64,000 nt of DNA, from assembly GCA_947381415.1 (NCBI GenBank), contig CANCVB010000005.1, forward strand, positions 54,202-118,201. The letters run 5' to 3'. Each line of letters starts with the position of its first letter. Positions within the stretch are counted from its first letter, which is position 1. Origin of the DNA: Burkholderiales bacterium. GTDB lineage: Bacteria; Pseudomonadota; Gammaproteobacteria; Burkholderiales; Burkholderiaceae_C. Shown here in pieces: positions 11,977-21,971 of the stretch. The notes under the pieces were generated by a model. The model made no database searches. It had not been told where the DNA came from and worked only from the letters and a program-made list of their open reading frames with translations. The translations under genes were made by a program, and so were the position numbers.

Positions 11977-13089
11977 ATGACCACCACCGCATCCTTAGAT
12001 TTCGACCATGTAGAACTGCTTATAGGCAATGTGGAAAGCGCCGCCGACGCCAATGCCAAGGCGGTTCGCAACACGGTGCTGAGTCCGCGTTTTTACACCA
12101 CCGATTTCGCCGCCATGGACCGCCTCAATGTCGATTCTGTGCGCGCCGAGTGGGATGTCATGATGAAAGAGTACGAGGGAGACAACAACCACGATCACTT
12201 TCAACGCGATGCCGAGTTTGCTGAAGAAGTCAAGACACTGATGCCGCAGCTCTCACCGGAAATGCGGCAAGAGTTTTTGGATTTCTTGATCAGTTCACTC
12301 ACCTCGGAATTTTCGGGTTGCATCTTGTACAACGAAATCCGCAAGAACATCGACAACCCCGACATCAAACAATTGATGACCTATATGGCCCGTGACGAAT
12401 CGCGCCATGCAGGGTTTATCAACCAGTCGTTGAAAGACTTTGACCTGGGTATCGATCTGGGCCAACTCAAGCGCACCAAAGCCTATACCTTCTTCAAACC
12501 CAAATACATTTTTTACGCCACCTACTTGTCTGAAAAGATTGGCTACGCGCGCTACATCACCATATTTCGCCAACTCGAGCGCCACCCTGACAAGCGTTTT
12601 CACCCCATCTTTCGCTGGTTTGAGCGCTGGTGCAATGACGAGTTTCGTCATGGAGAATCGTTTGCATTGATCATGCGCGCCCAGCCCAACTTGTTAAGTG
12701 GTTTGAATTTGCTGTGGATCCGCTTCTTCATTTTGGCGGTGTACGCCACCATGTATGTGCGCGACCATACCCGTCCGCTGTTGCACGAAGCCATGGGTTT
12801 CAAATCCACCGAGTACGACTACGAGGTGTTTCGCATCACCTCTGAAATTGCACGCCAAGTATTCCCTGTTGAAGTCGATATTGACCACCCCACTTTCCGT
12901 GCTGGCATGACGCGCTTGGTTGACCTGTCCATCGCCAATGCCAAAGCCAAGGAGCGCGGTGGCGTGATCGGCACCGTGTTGCGCGCAACCACCGCCCTGC
13001 AAGCGGTGTGGACGTTTGGTCGTCTCTACCTGCTTCCTGTCAAACGCAATGCCTTGCCTGCCCAAATTCGGGTTCAACCCGCCTGGTAG
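11977..13089 (+). CDS. acsF: Aerobic Mg-protoporphyrin IX monomethyl ester cyclase AcsF
   Basis: A 370-residue diiron oxygenase that forms ring E (protochlorophyllide) using O2. Two ferritin-like Glu-x-x-His motifs are visible: DESRH at about residue 140 and DEFRH at about 220, with further Glu ligands near residues 111-120. AcsF in place of anaerobic BchE fits a phototroph living in air. No bchE is seen in this window. The gene follows puhC by three bases, inside the puh unit. Confidence 0.96.
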   Translation: MTTTASLDFDHVELLIGNVESAADANAKAVRNTVLSPRFYTTDFAAMDRLNVDSVRAEWDVMMKEYEGDNNHDHFQRDAEFAEEVKTLMPQLSPEMRQEFLDFLISSLTSEFSGCILYNEIRKNIDNPDIKQLMTYMARDESRHAGFINQSLKDFDLGIDLGQLKRTKAYTFFKPKYIFYATYLSEKIGYARYITIFRQLERHPDKRFHPIFRWFERWCNDEFRHGESFALIMRAQPNLLSGLNLLWIRFFILAVYATMYVRDHTRPLLHEAMGFKSTEYDYEVFRITSEIARQVFPVEVDIDHPTFRAGMTRLVDLSIANAKAKERGGVIGTVLRATTALQAVWTFGRLYLLPVKRNALPAQIRVQPAW

Positions 13090-13101
13090 GGCGATGCTGG
13101 C

Positions 13102-13944
13102 ATGATGGATTTCTTCTCGTCCATTTTGGGCGCAGCCCTGTTCTCGGTATTCAGCTGGTGGCTGGGTACGGGTGCGATTTTGTGGCTGGTGCGTCTGCCT
13201 GCGGCGACATTTCGCTGGAGCATGTTTGGACTGAGTTTTTTGTTGGGCTTGAGCCTATGGACGGCTGCCATCAGCATGCGCTCGCACACCGTGCTCAATG
13301 CCTATATTGGTTTTGTGAGCGTCATTGCCATGTGGAGCTGGCACGAGATGGCCTTTCTCACTGGCTGGCTCACCGGCCCTCGGCGTGAGGTGCTAGACCC
13401 AGGTTTGACGGGGCGTCAGCGCTTTGTTCAATCCGTGCAGGTGTTGCTTCACCACGAGTTGGCACTGCTTTTTAACTTTGGGGTATTGCTGGCCTTGCAG
13501 CAAGGTCACCCCAACCACATGGCCTTGTGCACCTTTGCCTTGCTGTGGTGTATGCGCCTGAGTGCCAAGTTGAATTTGTTTTTTGGCGTGCCTTTTGTTG
13601 GCGAGCAATACCTGCCAGTGCATTTGCGCTACATCGGCAGCTATTTCAAACAAGCCCCTGTGACCCTGTGTTTTTTCCTCACCATGGGTGCTTCTTGTGT
13701 GACCTGGGGCTGGATGGTGTGGGAAGTGCAAAGCGGTTTGGTCTTGGTCAATGCGGCCTGGGTCTTGTTGTCTTCCTTGCTGGGGTTGGCCATCATTGAG
13801 CATTTGTTGATGGTGTTTGCCCTTCCCTTGCAAAAACTGTGGGGCTGGGCCATGAAACGCAGCCCTTACAGCCTGAACGCCACTTCCTCAGACATCTCTC
13901 CCGTGGTGCCGGTGGTTTTACCCAACCGTGGCGACCCTGCATGA
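13102..13944 (+). CDS. puhE: PuhE, putative photosynthetic complex assembly protein
   Basis: A 280-residue integral membrane protein (DUF3623 family) with about seven hydrophobic segments, found beside puhABC-acsF in purple bacteria. The molecular role is not firmly known; loss affects bacteriochlorophyll or reaction-centre levels in Rhodobacter. Conserved parts include WSWHEMAFLTGW and the AKLNLFFGVPF segment. The stop overlaps the crtI ATG as ATGA. Confidence 0.9.
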   Translation: MMDFFSSILGAALFSVFSWWLGTGAILWLVRLPAATFRWSMFGLSFLLGLSLWTAAISMRSHTVLNAYIGFVSVIAMWSWHEMAFLTGWLTGPRREVLDPGLTGRQRFVQSVQVLLHHELALLFNFGVLLALQQGHPNHMALCTFALLWCMRLSAKLNLFFGVPFVGEQYLPVHLRYIGSYFKQAPVTLCFFLTMGASCVTWGWMVWEVQSGLVLVNAAWVLLSSLLGLAIIEHLLMVFALPLQKLWGWAMKRSPYSLNATSSDISPVVPVVLPNRGDPA

Positions 13945-15476
13945 ATGCTTTCAAAACAACCGACGACCGTGGCAGATTCAAAGTGCCCCAACAACCACGC
14001 CGCGCCATCATCATCGGCAGCGGCTTTGGCGGCTTGGCCGCCGCGATTCGCTTAAGCGTCAAGGGCTACCAGGTACAGATTTTTGAAAAACTGGACATGG
14101 CCGGTGGACGTGCTTATGTGCACAAGCAAGACGGCTTTACCTTTGATGCAGGCCCCACCATCATCACCCTGCCGTATTTGATTGAAGAGTTGTTCACCCT
14201 GTGCGGTAAACACATGAAAGACCATGTGGACCTGCGCTTGATGTCCCCTTTTTACCGAATCCGTTTTGACGATGGCACCCACTTTGACTACAGCAACGAC
14301 GAACAAGCCATGCTGGCCGAAGTCGCCAAATTCAGCCCCGAGGATGTGGCGGGTTTTCAAAAGCTGATGAAAGCGTCTGAGCAATGCTTTCAATTGGGCT
14401 TTCAAGAAATGGGCATGATTGCCTTTGACTCGGTTTCTAAACTGGTCAAAGCCATGCCCAATTTGATGCGAATGAAGGCATGGCGGTCGATTTACGCCAT
14501 GGTGGCGCAGTACATCAAACACCCCAAGCTGCGCATCGTCATGAGCTTTCACCCCTTGCTGATCGGTGGCAACCCGTTTTCAGTGACCTGTGTCTATTCG
14601 CTCATCCATATTTTGGAAAACCGCTGGGGTGTGCATTCGGCCATGGGCGGCACTGGCGCCATCGTGCAAGCCTTGGTGAATTTGATTCAAGAGCGCAACA
14701 TCCCTATTCGCTACAACACCCCAGTCACCCGTATCCGTGTGGAAAACGGCGCAGCGGTTGGTGTCGAATTGGCCAACGGTGAATTCATTGCTTCTGACAT
14801 CGTGGTCAGCAACGGTGATGCGGCCTGGACCTATCGCCACTTGGTTGAACCCCAACACCGCAAACGCTGGACCAACCAGCGCATCGCCAAGGGACAGTAT
14901 TCCTCGGGTTTGTTTGTATGGTATTTCGGCACAGACCGCCAATACCCCGATGTACCCCACCACATGATGGTGCTCGGGCCACGTTACAAAGGCCTGTTGC
15001 AAGATATTTTCAAAAACCACACCCTGGCCAAAGACTTCAGCCTGTACCTTTACCGCCCCACCGCCACCGACCCTTCTTTGGCGCCCGCGGGTTGCGACAG
15101 TTTTTATGCCTTGTCGGTGGTGCCCAATTTGAGCAGTGGCACCGATTGGTCTGCCATCAGCGAACAGTACCGCATGGCCATCGCCACGGTCTTGCAAGAT
15201 GCGGTGTTGCCCGATTTGCAACAGCATGTGGTGAGCTCCAAAGTCACCACACCGCAAGATTTTCAAGACCGCTTGTGGTCTTACCAAGGCGCAGGTTTTG
15301 GTCTCGAACCGGTACTCACACAAAGTGCATGGTTCAGGCCCCACAACCGCAGTGAAGATGTGAAAAATTTATTCATGGTGGGCGCGAGCAGCCAACCAGG
15401 TGCAGGTGTTCCCAGCGTATTGATGTCAGCCAAATTATTAGAAGAGGTGGTCCCCCATGCCTTTGCCGTTCACTGA
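13941..15476 (+). CDS. crtI: Phytoene desaturase CrtI
   Basis: A 511-residue FAD-dependent desaturase. The dinucleotide-binding motif AIIIGSGFGGLAAAIRLS is at about residues 22-39, and the C-terminal FAD motif region reads FMVGASSQPGAGVPSVLMSAK. It converts phytoene to neurosporene or lycopene for the spheroidene branch. The ATG at 13941 overlaps the puhE stop. The last 20 bases overlap crtB. Confidence 0.95.
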   Translation: MNAFKTTDDRGRFKVPQQPRRAIIIGSGFGGLAAAIRLSVKGYQVQIFEKLDMAGGRAYVHKQDGFTFDAGPTIITLPYLIEELFTLCGKHMKDHVDLRLMSPFYRIRFDDGTHFDYSNDEQAMLAEVAKFSPEDVAGFQKLMKASEQCFQLGFQEMGMIAFDSVSKLVKAMPNLMRMKAWRSIYAMVAQYIKHPKLRIVMSFHPLLIGGNPFSVTCVYSLIHILENRWGVHSAMGGTGAIVQALVNLIQERNIPIRYNTPVTRIRVENGAAVGVELANGEFIASDIVVSNGDAAWTYRHLVEPQHRKRWTNQRIAKGQYSSGLFVWYFGTDRQYPDVPHHMMVLGPRYKGLLQDIFKNHTLAKDFSLYLYRPTATDPSLAPAGCDSFYALSVVPNLSSGTDWSAISEQYRMAIATVLQDAVLPDLQQHVVSSKVTTPQDFQDRLWSYQGAGFGLEPVLTQSAWFRPHNRSEDVKNLFMVGASSQPGAGVPSVLMSAKLLEEVVPHAFAVH

Positions 15477-16518
15477 CCAAGCTGACGACGACCTTGACGC
15501 CTGTGTCGAGATGATGCGCGGGGGCTCGAAAACTTTTTTCGCAGCCAGCCGTTTTTTACCGCCACGTGTTCGCTCTGCCTCGATCGCTTTGTATGCTTTT
15601 TGCAGAGTGGCTGATGACATGGTCGACCAAGGTGGTGTGATCGAAGACAGTTTGCGCGTCTTGCACCATCGCTTGGACCGGATTTACGCAGGCACACCGA
15701 TGGACACGGTGGAAGACCGTGCCTTGTGCATCGTGGTGCAGCGTCATGCGCTGCCGCGCCATTTGCTCGACGCCTTGCTCGACGGTTTTGCGTGGGACGG
15801 TCACGGCCGCCAATACGAAACCATGGAAGACCTGCATGGCTACGCCGCACGTGTGGCAGGCAGTGTAGGCGCCATGATGTGTTGGATCATGGGTCCCCAG
15901 CAGGCCAGCACATTGGCCCGTGCATGCGAGCTGGGTGTGGCCATGCAACTGACCAATATTGCACGCGATGTCGGTGAAGATGCGCGCAACCAACGGATTT
16001 ACTTGCCACTCCAATGGATGCGCGAAGAGGGCTTGGAGCCTGCCACTTGGATGGCTCACCCAGACTGCAACCCAGCGGTGCAACGTGTCATCAGCCGCGT
16101 GCTGGACGAAGCCGATCGCCTTTACAAACGTTCGATGGCTGGCATTGCGGAGTTGCCGCGTGACTGTCGCTCAGCGATTTTGGCGGCAGGGTTGATTTAC
16201 GGTGAGATAGGCAACGAGCTGCGCCGTTTAAGTTTGGATGCGGTTAACCACCGCGCTGTGGTCAGCGGATTTCGCAAAGCGCTTTTACTGGCACAGGCAC
16301 GGATGCAAGCGGGTTGGATATTTACCCAGCGCAACCCACCGCAACCGTTGGCAGGGATTGCCTACTTGGTAGAGCAATGCCAAGAAACCGCTTCAGCGCG
16401 CTTGGCCTTACCGGGCTTTCCCAACCGCGCCATGCCCCAGCGCATCGAATGGATGCTGGCCCTGTTTGAGAACCTCGAGCACAGCCGGTTGGAAAAAAAC
16501 CAAAAAACCTATAACTGA
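15457..16518 (+). CDS. crtB: Phytoene synthase CrtB
   Basis: A 353-residue trans-isoprenyl diphosphate synthase that joins two GGPP to phytoene. Both Asp-rich motifs are present: RVADDMVDQ (about residue 51) and NIARDVGEDARN (about 171). It is the last gene of the rightward photosynthesis run. Its stop lies inside the last codons of the convergent SDR gene (10-base overlap), so the left edge of the inserted non-photosynthesis region is exactly here. Confidence 0.95.
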   Translation: MPLPFTDQADDDLDACVEMMRGGSKTFFAASRFLPPRVRSASIALYAFCRVADDMVDQGGVIEDSLRVLHHRLDRIYAGTPMDTVEDRALCIVVQRHALPRHLLDALLDGFAWDGHGRQYETMEDLHGYAARVAGSVGAMMCWIMGPQQASTLARACELGVAMQLTNIARDVGEDARNQRIYLPLQWMREEGLEPATWMAHPDCNPAVQRVISRVLDEADRLYKRSMAGIAELPRDCRSAILAAGLIYGEIGNELRRLSLDAVNHRAVVSGFRKALLLAQARMQAGWIFTQRNPPQPLAGIAYLVEQCQETASARLALPGFPNRAMPQRIEWMLALFENLEHSRLEKNQKTYN

Positions 16519-17270
16519 ACGCCTTTGGTCAAGGCACCATCGACCACCAGGTTGGTGCCTGTGATGAAGCTGGCCACAGGGCTGGCCAAAAACACCACCG
16601 CATTGGCCATCTCTTGGGGTGTGCCCATGCGCCCAGTGGGGTTCATGCCTAAAGCCACTTTGAAGAAGTCAGGGTTGCCGCTTTCAATTTGGCTCCACAC
16701 ACCGCCAGGGAAATAGGTGTTTCCGGGTGAGACCGAGTTGGCGCGAATGCCTTTGCCCGCCAAGTGGTAAGCCAAGCCTTGGGTGTAATGCACCAAAGCG
16801 GCTTTGAATGCGCCGTAAGGACCAGACGCGAAATCGATTTCGCGGCCAGACACGCTAGAGATGGTGACGATTGCGGGATGTTTGCTTTTCTCAAGGAAAG
16901 GCATGGCACTGTCGACCAATCGCACACTGCCCATCAGGTCCACTTCAAAACCTTTTTTCCAGCTCTCTTCATCTGCACCAATGGCCAAGGCACTGACGTT
17001 GGCAACCACAATATCGATGCCCCCCAAATCAGCTGCCGATTGGGCCACCCAGGCTTTGAGGCTGTCGGCATTGCCCACATCGGCCACCGAACCAATCACC
17101 TTGCTGCCAGACGCCGACATGGCTTTGGCGGCATCGGCCACTTCAGTGGCATTGCGCGCGCAAAAGGCAACACTTGCGCCCTCTTTTGCCAATGTTTCGG
17201 CAATGGCACGTCCTATGCCTTTGCTTCCGCCTGTCACGAGTGCGCGCAGGCCTTTGAGTTGCATGTCCAT
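16509..17270 (-). CDS. SDR-family oxidoreductase
   Basis: A 253-residue classical short-chain dehydrogenase. The NAD(P) motif TGGSKGIGRA is at residues 14-23, the NVSALA region at about 90, catalytic Ser in SSVSG and YxxxK as YGAFK at about 155. It is last in a leftward run after an amidase and an Urt/Liv-type ABC importer, so it may act on the imported compound or its breakdown product. Reduction of 2-formylglutarate is one speculative role given the nicotinate genes nearby. AGGAG precedes the start. The substrate cannot be read from the sequence. Confidence 0.9.
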   Translation of the reverse strand: MDMQLKGLRALVTGGSKGIGRAIAETLAKEGASVAFCARNATEVADAAKAMSASGSKVIGSVADVGNADSLKAWVAQSAADLGGIDIVVANVSALAIGADEESWKKGFEVDLMGSVRLVDSAMPFLEKSKHPAIVTISSVSGREIDFASGPYGAFKAALVHYTQGLAYHLAGKGIRANSVSPGNTYFPGGVWSQIESGNPDFFKVALGMNPTGRMGTPQEMANAVVFLASPVASFITGTNLVVDGALTKGVQL

Positions 17271-17300
17271 CTGGGTCTCCTAGGGTGGGTTTGAAAATGT

Positions 17301-18011
17301 TCAGTGCTGACTGGACACGCCTGTGTATTCACTGACGGTGTCAAGGTCGTTCAAATGTTCGCGGGGAATTTCGCCAGTGATTTGACCGCGTTTGATGACC
17401 AAAACACGTTCAGACACCGATGCAATGAAATCCAAGTTTTGCTCTACCAACACAATGGTGAGCGAGCGCTGCTGGCGCAAAGCTGTCAGGGTTTCGGCAA
17501 TTTCTTCAATGATGGAGGGCTGTATGCCTTCGGTGGGTTCGTCCAACAACAACAACTGTGGGTCGCCCGCCAAGGCACGCGCCAAGGCCAAGAGTTGCTG
17601 CTCACCCCCCGACAAAGAACCGCCCATGCGGTCGAGCAAAGGCTTTAAGCGCGGGAAGTTGCTAAGCAATGCATCCAACTCGTCTGCAGAGGCGCGTCCA
17701 CGCTTGACCCAACCCATGCGCAGGTTGTCGGTGACAGACAGGTTGGGGAATATTTCGCGGCCTTGCGGCACATATGCCATGCCTACTTTGGCACGCTGGT
17801 GGGGCGCCATGCGACTGACGTCCTTGCCATTGAATTCGATACTGCCTTGGGTTGGCAACAAGGCCCCGATGATGCTTCGCAACAGCGTGGTTTTACCCAT
17901 GCCGTTGTGGCCCAAAATACCCACGGCCTCGCCTTGGGTGATATGCAAGTCAATACCATGCAGCACGGGAATACTGCCATAGCCTGCGTGGAGCTTGTGA
18001 ATGTCGAGCAT
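17301..18011 (-). CDS. ABC importer ATP-binding protein, LivF/UrtE type
   Basis: This 236-residue ATPase carries Walker A GHNGMGKTT (about residues 34-42), signature LSGGEQQLLALARAL (about 133) and Walker B LLLLDEP. It is the fifth subunit of a branched-chain amino acid/urea/amide-type (HAAT) importer encoded leftward from 21.9 kb. It follows the LivG/UrtD-type gene by 14 bases. The presence of an amidase upstream suggests an amide or N-heterocyclic amide as cargo. Confidence 0.92.
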   Translation of the reverse strand: MLDIHKLHAGYGSIPVLHGIDLHITQGEAVGILGHNGMGKTTLLRSIIGALLPTQGSIEFNGKDVSRMAPHQRAKVGMAYVPQGREIFPNLSVTDNLRMGWVKRGRASADELDALLSNFPRLKPLLDRMGGSLSGGEQQLLALARALAGDPQLLLLDEPTEGIQPSIIEEIAETLTALRQQRSLTIVLVEQNLDFIASVSERVLVIKRGQITGEIPREHLNDLDTVSEYTGVSSQH

Positions 18012-18025
18012 GCAGGTTCTTTCTG

Positions 18026-18748
18026 TTAAGCGGCTTTTTTGCCCAAATACACTTGACGCACTGTCGGGTTGTTCATGACCGCGTCAGGCAAGTCTTCGGT
18101 GAGGATGGCGCCTTGATGAAATACCGTGACCATCTTGGCAATCATGCGTATGAAGCTCATGTCATGCTCCACCACAATCAAGGCGTGGCTTTTGTTGATT
18201 TCCAAAATCAAGTCTGCGGTACGACGCACCTCTTGGTCGCTCATACCTGCTGCGGGCTCATCGAGCAAAATGAGTGAAGGATCGGCGGCAATCACCACCG
18301 CCAACTCCACCCATTGGCGTTGACCATGGGCCAATAAACCGGTGGTGGACTTTTGCAAAGCGCTCAAACCGACCCGCTCCAGGGTGTCGCGTGTCACTTC
18401 CAGCGCTTTGGCCTTGGGGTACACACGGCAAGCAGATAACCAAACGTTTTCCCACACCGACAAACCATTGAACAAACTGGGCACTTGGGTTTTGATGCCA
18501 ATGCCCAAGCGTGCAGGCACATGCGGCTGGCAACCGGTGATGTCTTGTCCGCGAAACAGCACTTGTCCCGAGGTAGGACGCAGTTGACCCGTGAGCTGTT
18601 TGAAGAAGGTGCTTTTACCAGCACCGTTGGGGCCGATGATGCAACGCAATTCACCGTCACTGAGCTTGAAGTTGACATCACGGGTGGCATGCACGCCACC
18701 AAAACGCATATTCAGATTGCGGGTTTCCAACAAAGGGGTGGTACTCAT
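18026..18748 (-). CDS. ABC importer ATP-binding protein, LivG/UrtD type
   Basis: A 240-residue ATPase. Walker A is GPNGAGKST (about residues 39-47), Walker B region LILLDEPAAGM, with the altered signature LAHGQRQWVELA that is usual in the LivG/UrtD branch. The start overlaps the upstream permease stop by four bases (ATGA). Confidence 0.92.
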   Translation of the reverse strand: MSTTPLLETRNLNMRFGGVHATRDVNFKLSDGELRCIIGPNGAGKSTFFKQLTGQLRPTSGQVLFRGQDITGCQPHVPARLGIGIKTQVPSLFNGLSVWENVWLSACRVYPKAKALEVTRDTLERVGLSALQKSTTGLLAHGQRQWVELAVVIAADPSLILLDEPAAGMSDQEVRRTADLILEINKSHALIVVEHDMSFIRMIAKMVTVFHQGAILTEDLPDAVMNNPTVRQVYLGKKAA

Positions 18749-19761
18749 GCGTCTTCTCCTTTGGCAACTTTTTTACCAAAGAGTTTTTGCAACACATCCC
18801 CTAAGCTGGGAATGATGCCTTTGGGTACCAACAACACAAACACCACCAAAATCACACCCAAAACCAAGTTGGCGTTAAAGGTTTGTTGGGTACCGATTTG
18901 GGTGGTCAACCACTGTATGGCCATACATCCAATGATGGGGCCAACCAAGGTGCCCAAGCCACCCACAATCACCCACACAATGATTTGCGCTGACTGGCCC
19001 AAACTGAAAACGGTGGGACTGGTGAACGAACCCCAATTGGCAAAAAAGCAACCGGCCAAACCTGCAATACACCCACCGACGGTGAAGGCAAATAATTTGA
19101 AGGCGCGTGCATCAAAACCCAACAAGGTGGCGCGCTGCTCGTTTTCTTTGATCGCCACAATCACATGGCCAATACGTGAGGAAATCAGCCATCGCAATCC
19201 ACCATAAATGGCAATCAGGCAAAACGCACTGAGGTAAAAGAAGGCCACGGCATCCAAGGTGTCTTCAGGGTTGCCAGGGTAATTGATGGAGGGTATGGAC
19301 GGAATACCGTTGAAACCACCCAGCGGCGCATTGCCTATGCGCCACTCTGGGCCAGCGGTGGAATTGACCGAGTTGAAAAAAATCAAACTCACGGTGAGCG
19401 TGATCACACCCATGTAGACATCGGAGAGGCGACCGTAAAACATAAAGTAGCCCAGCAACAAGGCAAACAGGCCAGGCAAGGCTATGGCCAAGAGCACCGG
19501 CAAGGTGCTTTCGCCCATGTTGATGACCGCCAATGCATAGGTATAGGCACCCAAGCCAAAAAAGGACGCTTGGCCAAAGCACAAAATACCCGAGAAGCCC
19601 CAGATAAAAGCTTGGCTGATGGCCAAGATGGCCATCACCACATAAATGGTGATTTGAATCAAGGCAAAGTCATCAACCCATTTGGGAATGGCCAAGGTGG
19701 CCAGCACCCCTAACAACATCACCAGCACAGCACTCCAGGGGGATTCTCGAAAAGCGGTCAC
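18745..19761 (-). CDS. ABC importer permease, LivM/UrtC type
   Basis: A 338-residue permease with about nine to ten hydrophobic segments and the LivM-family loop LISSRIGHVIVAIKENEQRATLLGFD, split here as GHVIVAIKENEQRA and LLGFDARAFKL. It pairs with the LivH-type permease encoded just upstream, whose stop overlaps this start (ATGA). Confidence 0.92.
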   Translation of the reverse strand: MTAFRESPWSAVLVMLLGVLATLAIPKWVDDFALIQITIYVVMAILAISQAFIWGFSGILCFGQASFFGLGAYTYALAVINMGESTLPVLLAIALPGLFALLLGYFMFYGRLSDVYMGVITLTVSLIFFNSVNSTAGPEWRIGNAPLGGFNGIPSIPSINYPGNPEDTLDAVAFFYLSAFCLIAIYGGLRWLISSRIGHVIVAIKENEQRATLLGFDARAFKLFAFTVGGCIAGLAGCFFANWGSFTSPTVFSLGQSAQIIVWVIVGGLGTLVGPIIGCMAIQWLTTQIGTQQTFNANLVLGVILVVFVLLVPKGIIPSLGDVLQKLFGKKVAKGEDA

Positions 19762-20624
19762 AACGATCCTTTGAAAAAGCGTCCAGTGATACCTTGGGGC
19801 AACATGCGCAGCATCACCACGGCTGCGATGAACAGTGCAACCTCACCAAACACCGGTGTGGTGATGAAGGTGGCCAATTGGTTGATAAGGCCAAACAAGG
19901 CCGAGGCAGAGACGGTGCCCGCCAAAATCGCGCTGCCTCCGCCAATGACCGTGATAAACGCCTTGGCAATGAATGAGGCGCCCATGGTGGGCACCACGCC
20001 CGACACAGGTGCCAACAAACCGCCAGCCAAACCTGACAAGGCCGCGCCAACGGCAAACGTGATGGAGTAGACGCGGGTGGGGCTGATGCCCAACACATCG
20101 GCCATGGCGGGGTTTTGCATCGTGCCACGCGCAATCAAACCCCAGTCAGTGCTGCGCAATACCCAACGGATAGCCAACAACAGCAACACTGCAATCACAA
20201 TCAATGCCATGGTGTACAAACTCACCGAATAAGCACCGATGGAAAAGTTGCCTTCGGGCGTAGACACACCTGAAGTGGTGTTGCCAAAAACAGAAGTCAC
20301 CAAGCCCACGCACAAAAGCGACAAGCCCCAGGTGGCCAGCATGGTGTCAACCATGCGTCCATACAGGTGACGAATGATGAGCCGTTCAACGACGATGCCA
20401 AACAGCCCCACACAAATAGGTGCCACCACCAGCATGGCTATCCATAAATTGATGCCTGCTTTGGTTGCAAAAATTGCACTGTAAGCGCCCAACATCAAAA
20501 ACTCGCCGTGGGCAAGGTTGATGACGCGCATCATGCCAAAAATCACCGCCAACCCCGAGGAAATAATCACCAGGGTGGCGACGGCGTACAGGACCTGTAC
20601 GGAAACAATCAGTGCCAGATCCAT
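19758..20624 (-). CDS. ABC importer permease, LivH/UrtB type
   Basis: A 288-residue permease with about eight hydrophobic segments and the LivH-family motif GMMRVINLAHGEFLMLGAY at residues 30-48. It follows the substrate-binding protein gene by 44 bases and overlaps the LivM-type gene. Confidence 0.92.
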   Translation of the reverse strand: MDLALIVSVQVLYAVATLVIISSGLAVIFGMMRVINLAHGEFLMLGAYSAIFATKAGINLWIAMLVVAPICVGLFGIVVERLIIRHLYGRMVDTMLATWGLSLLCVGLVTSVFGNTTSGVSTPEGNFSIGAYSVSLYTMALIVIAVLLLLAIRWVLRSTDWGLIARGTMQNPAMADVLGISPTRVYSITFAVGAALSGLAGGLLAPVSGVVPTMGASFIAKAFITVIGGGSAILAGTVSASALFGLINQLATFITTPVFGEVALFIAAVVMLRMLPQGITGRFFKGSL

Positions 20625-20668
20625 GTACGCCTTCTCTCTTTCAATCTATCAAAACATCAAAACAATGC

Positions 20669-21895
20669 TTAAACCTTGATCACGTACTGCTGGTTGTCAG
20701 CAGGGTTTTTCTTGAGGTTACACACCGAACTGGTGTCCGATGGGGCTTGTTGGGAGAATGTTTGCAGAATGTCGAGCTTTTTGTTTTTGACTTCGGCCAA
20801 ACTCACATCCAAGATACAGTGGTGTGAAGCACCATCAACCGTGACCTTACCGCTGGGTGCGTTGATGCTGATACCGCTCTCCAAAGCTTCGATGACTTTC
20901 ACGCGATCGATACTGCCCGCTTTCTTGACGGCCTCTGCCCACAGCTTAAAGCCTTGGTATGTGCCCATGGCCAACTCGGTGACGTTGGGATAGTCTGCAC
21001 CAAAGCGCTTGTGGAAGGCGGCCAAGAATGTTTTGTTTTCTGGCGTGGCGATTTTCTCGAAGTAGTTGTAAGACAAGACCATGCCGTTGCACTCTTCAGG
21101 TGCCAGCACCACTTGTTCGTTACCCACGGAGAAGGTGGAAGAAGCCATAGGGATCTTTTTCAACATGCCTGCTGCGCCCCATTGGCGATAAAAGGACATG
21201 TGCGCACCACCAACCAAGGCAGACACCACGAAGTCAGGCTTGGCAGCTTCGATTTTGGCGATGGTCGGACCAAAGTTGGTCACATCCAAGGGGAAGAACT
21301 CAATGGCTTGCACGCTTCCGCCGCCTTCTGTGACGTACTTTTTGACCCACTGTGAAGTGATTTGGCCGTAGTTGTAGTCAGCTGCAATCACATAAACCTT
21401 CTTGCCCCATTTTTTCATGGAGTAAGGGATCAGCTTTTGCACGGTTTGGGCAGGTGTCACACCGGTACAGAAAGTGTTGCGATCGCAAACGCCGCCTTCA
21501 TACTGGGTGTTGTAGAAGTAAAGGGTTTTGTTTTTGGTAAGAACGGGGCGAATCACTTCGCGTGAAGCAGAGGTGATACCACCGTGCACCACAGCAACTT
21601 TGTCTTTCAATGCAGCCATTTGGGCGTACTCGGTGTACTTTTGCATGTTCGACTGTGAGTCATAGTTGATCAAACTCACTTTTTTGCCCAGCAAGCCGCC
21701 AGCAGCGTTTTGCTCTTCGATAGCCAAAGTCAAAGCGTCGACCATGGGTTTGCCGTAAATGTCCAAGCCACCCGACAAGTCGTGGATGCTGCCGACCAAA
21801 ATGTCATCAGCGGCAAAAGCCGATGTACCAACCATGCCAGCGGTGCCAGCTGCGATGCCACCAGCGGTGGTTTGAATAAACTTTCTACGATCCAT
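20669..21895 (-). CDS. Periplasmic substrate-binding protein of the HAAT/Urt ABC importer
   Basis: A 408-residue periplasmic binding protein (Peripla_BP_6, the urea/short-chain amide branch) with an N-terminal twin-arginine-type signal (MDRRKFIQTTAGG, then cleavage near SAFA-A). The mature start DDILVGSIHDLSGGLDIYG is typical of the UrtA/FmdD branch. GAGG lies 10 bases before the ATG. The ligand is unknown; the amidase just upstream and the nicotinate genes beyond suggest an amide, possibly nicotinamide-like. A hairpin in the spacer before the gene may raise its mRNA level relative to the amidase. Confidence 0.9.
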   Translation of the reverse strand: MDRRKFIQTTAGGIAAGTAGMVGTSAFAADDILVGSIHDLSGGLDIYGKPMVDALTLAIEEQNAAGGLLGKKVSLINYDSQSNMQKYTEYAQMAALKDKVAVVHGGITSASREVIRPVLTKNKTLYFYNTQYEGGVCDRNTFCTGVTPAQTVQKLIPYSMKKWGKKVYVIAADYNYGQITSQWVKKYVTEGGGSVQAIEFFPLDVTNFGPTIAKIEAAKPDFVVSALVGGAHMSFYRQWGAAGMLKKIPMASSTFSVGNEQVVLAPEECNGMVLSYNYFEKIATPENKTFLAAFHKRFGADYPNVTELAMGTYQGFKLWAEAVKKAGSIDRVKVIEALESGISINAPSGKVTVDGASHHCILDVSLAEVKNKKLDILQTFSQQAPSDTSSVCNLKKNPADNQQYVIKV

Positions 21896-21942
21896 GTTGT
21901 GTTCCTCTTTGTGTTGAAAAAACTAACGCTTACCAGTGGAAG

Positions 21943-21958
21943 CCCTTCTTGCGAAGGG
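21943..21958 (-). other. Intercistronic hairpin between amidase and substrate-binding protein genes
   Basis: On the coding strand CCCTTC-GCAA-GAAGGG gives a 6-bp stem capped by a GNRA-type GCAA loop, between the amidase stop and the binding-protein start. No T-run follows, so mRNA processing or stabilisation is more likely than termination. Confidence 0.4.
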
Positions 21959-21971
21959 TTCCAATCTGTAC

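Noticed and set aside
17278..17284. CCTAGGG before the SDR gene as a regulatory box
   Set aside because: On the coding strand it forms the ribosome-binding site (AGGAG) of the SDR gene, and no PpsR site is present.
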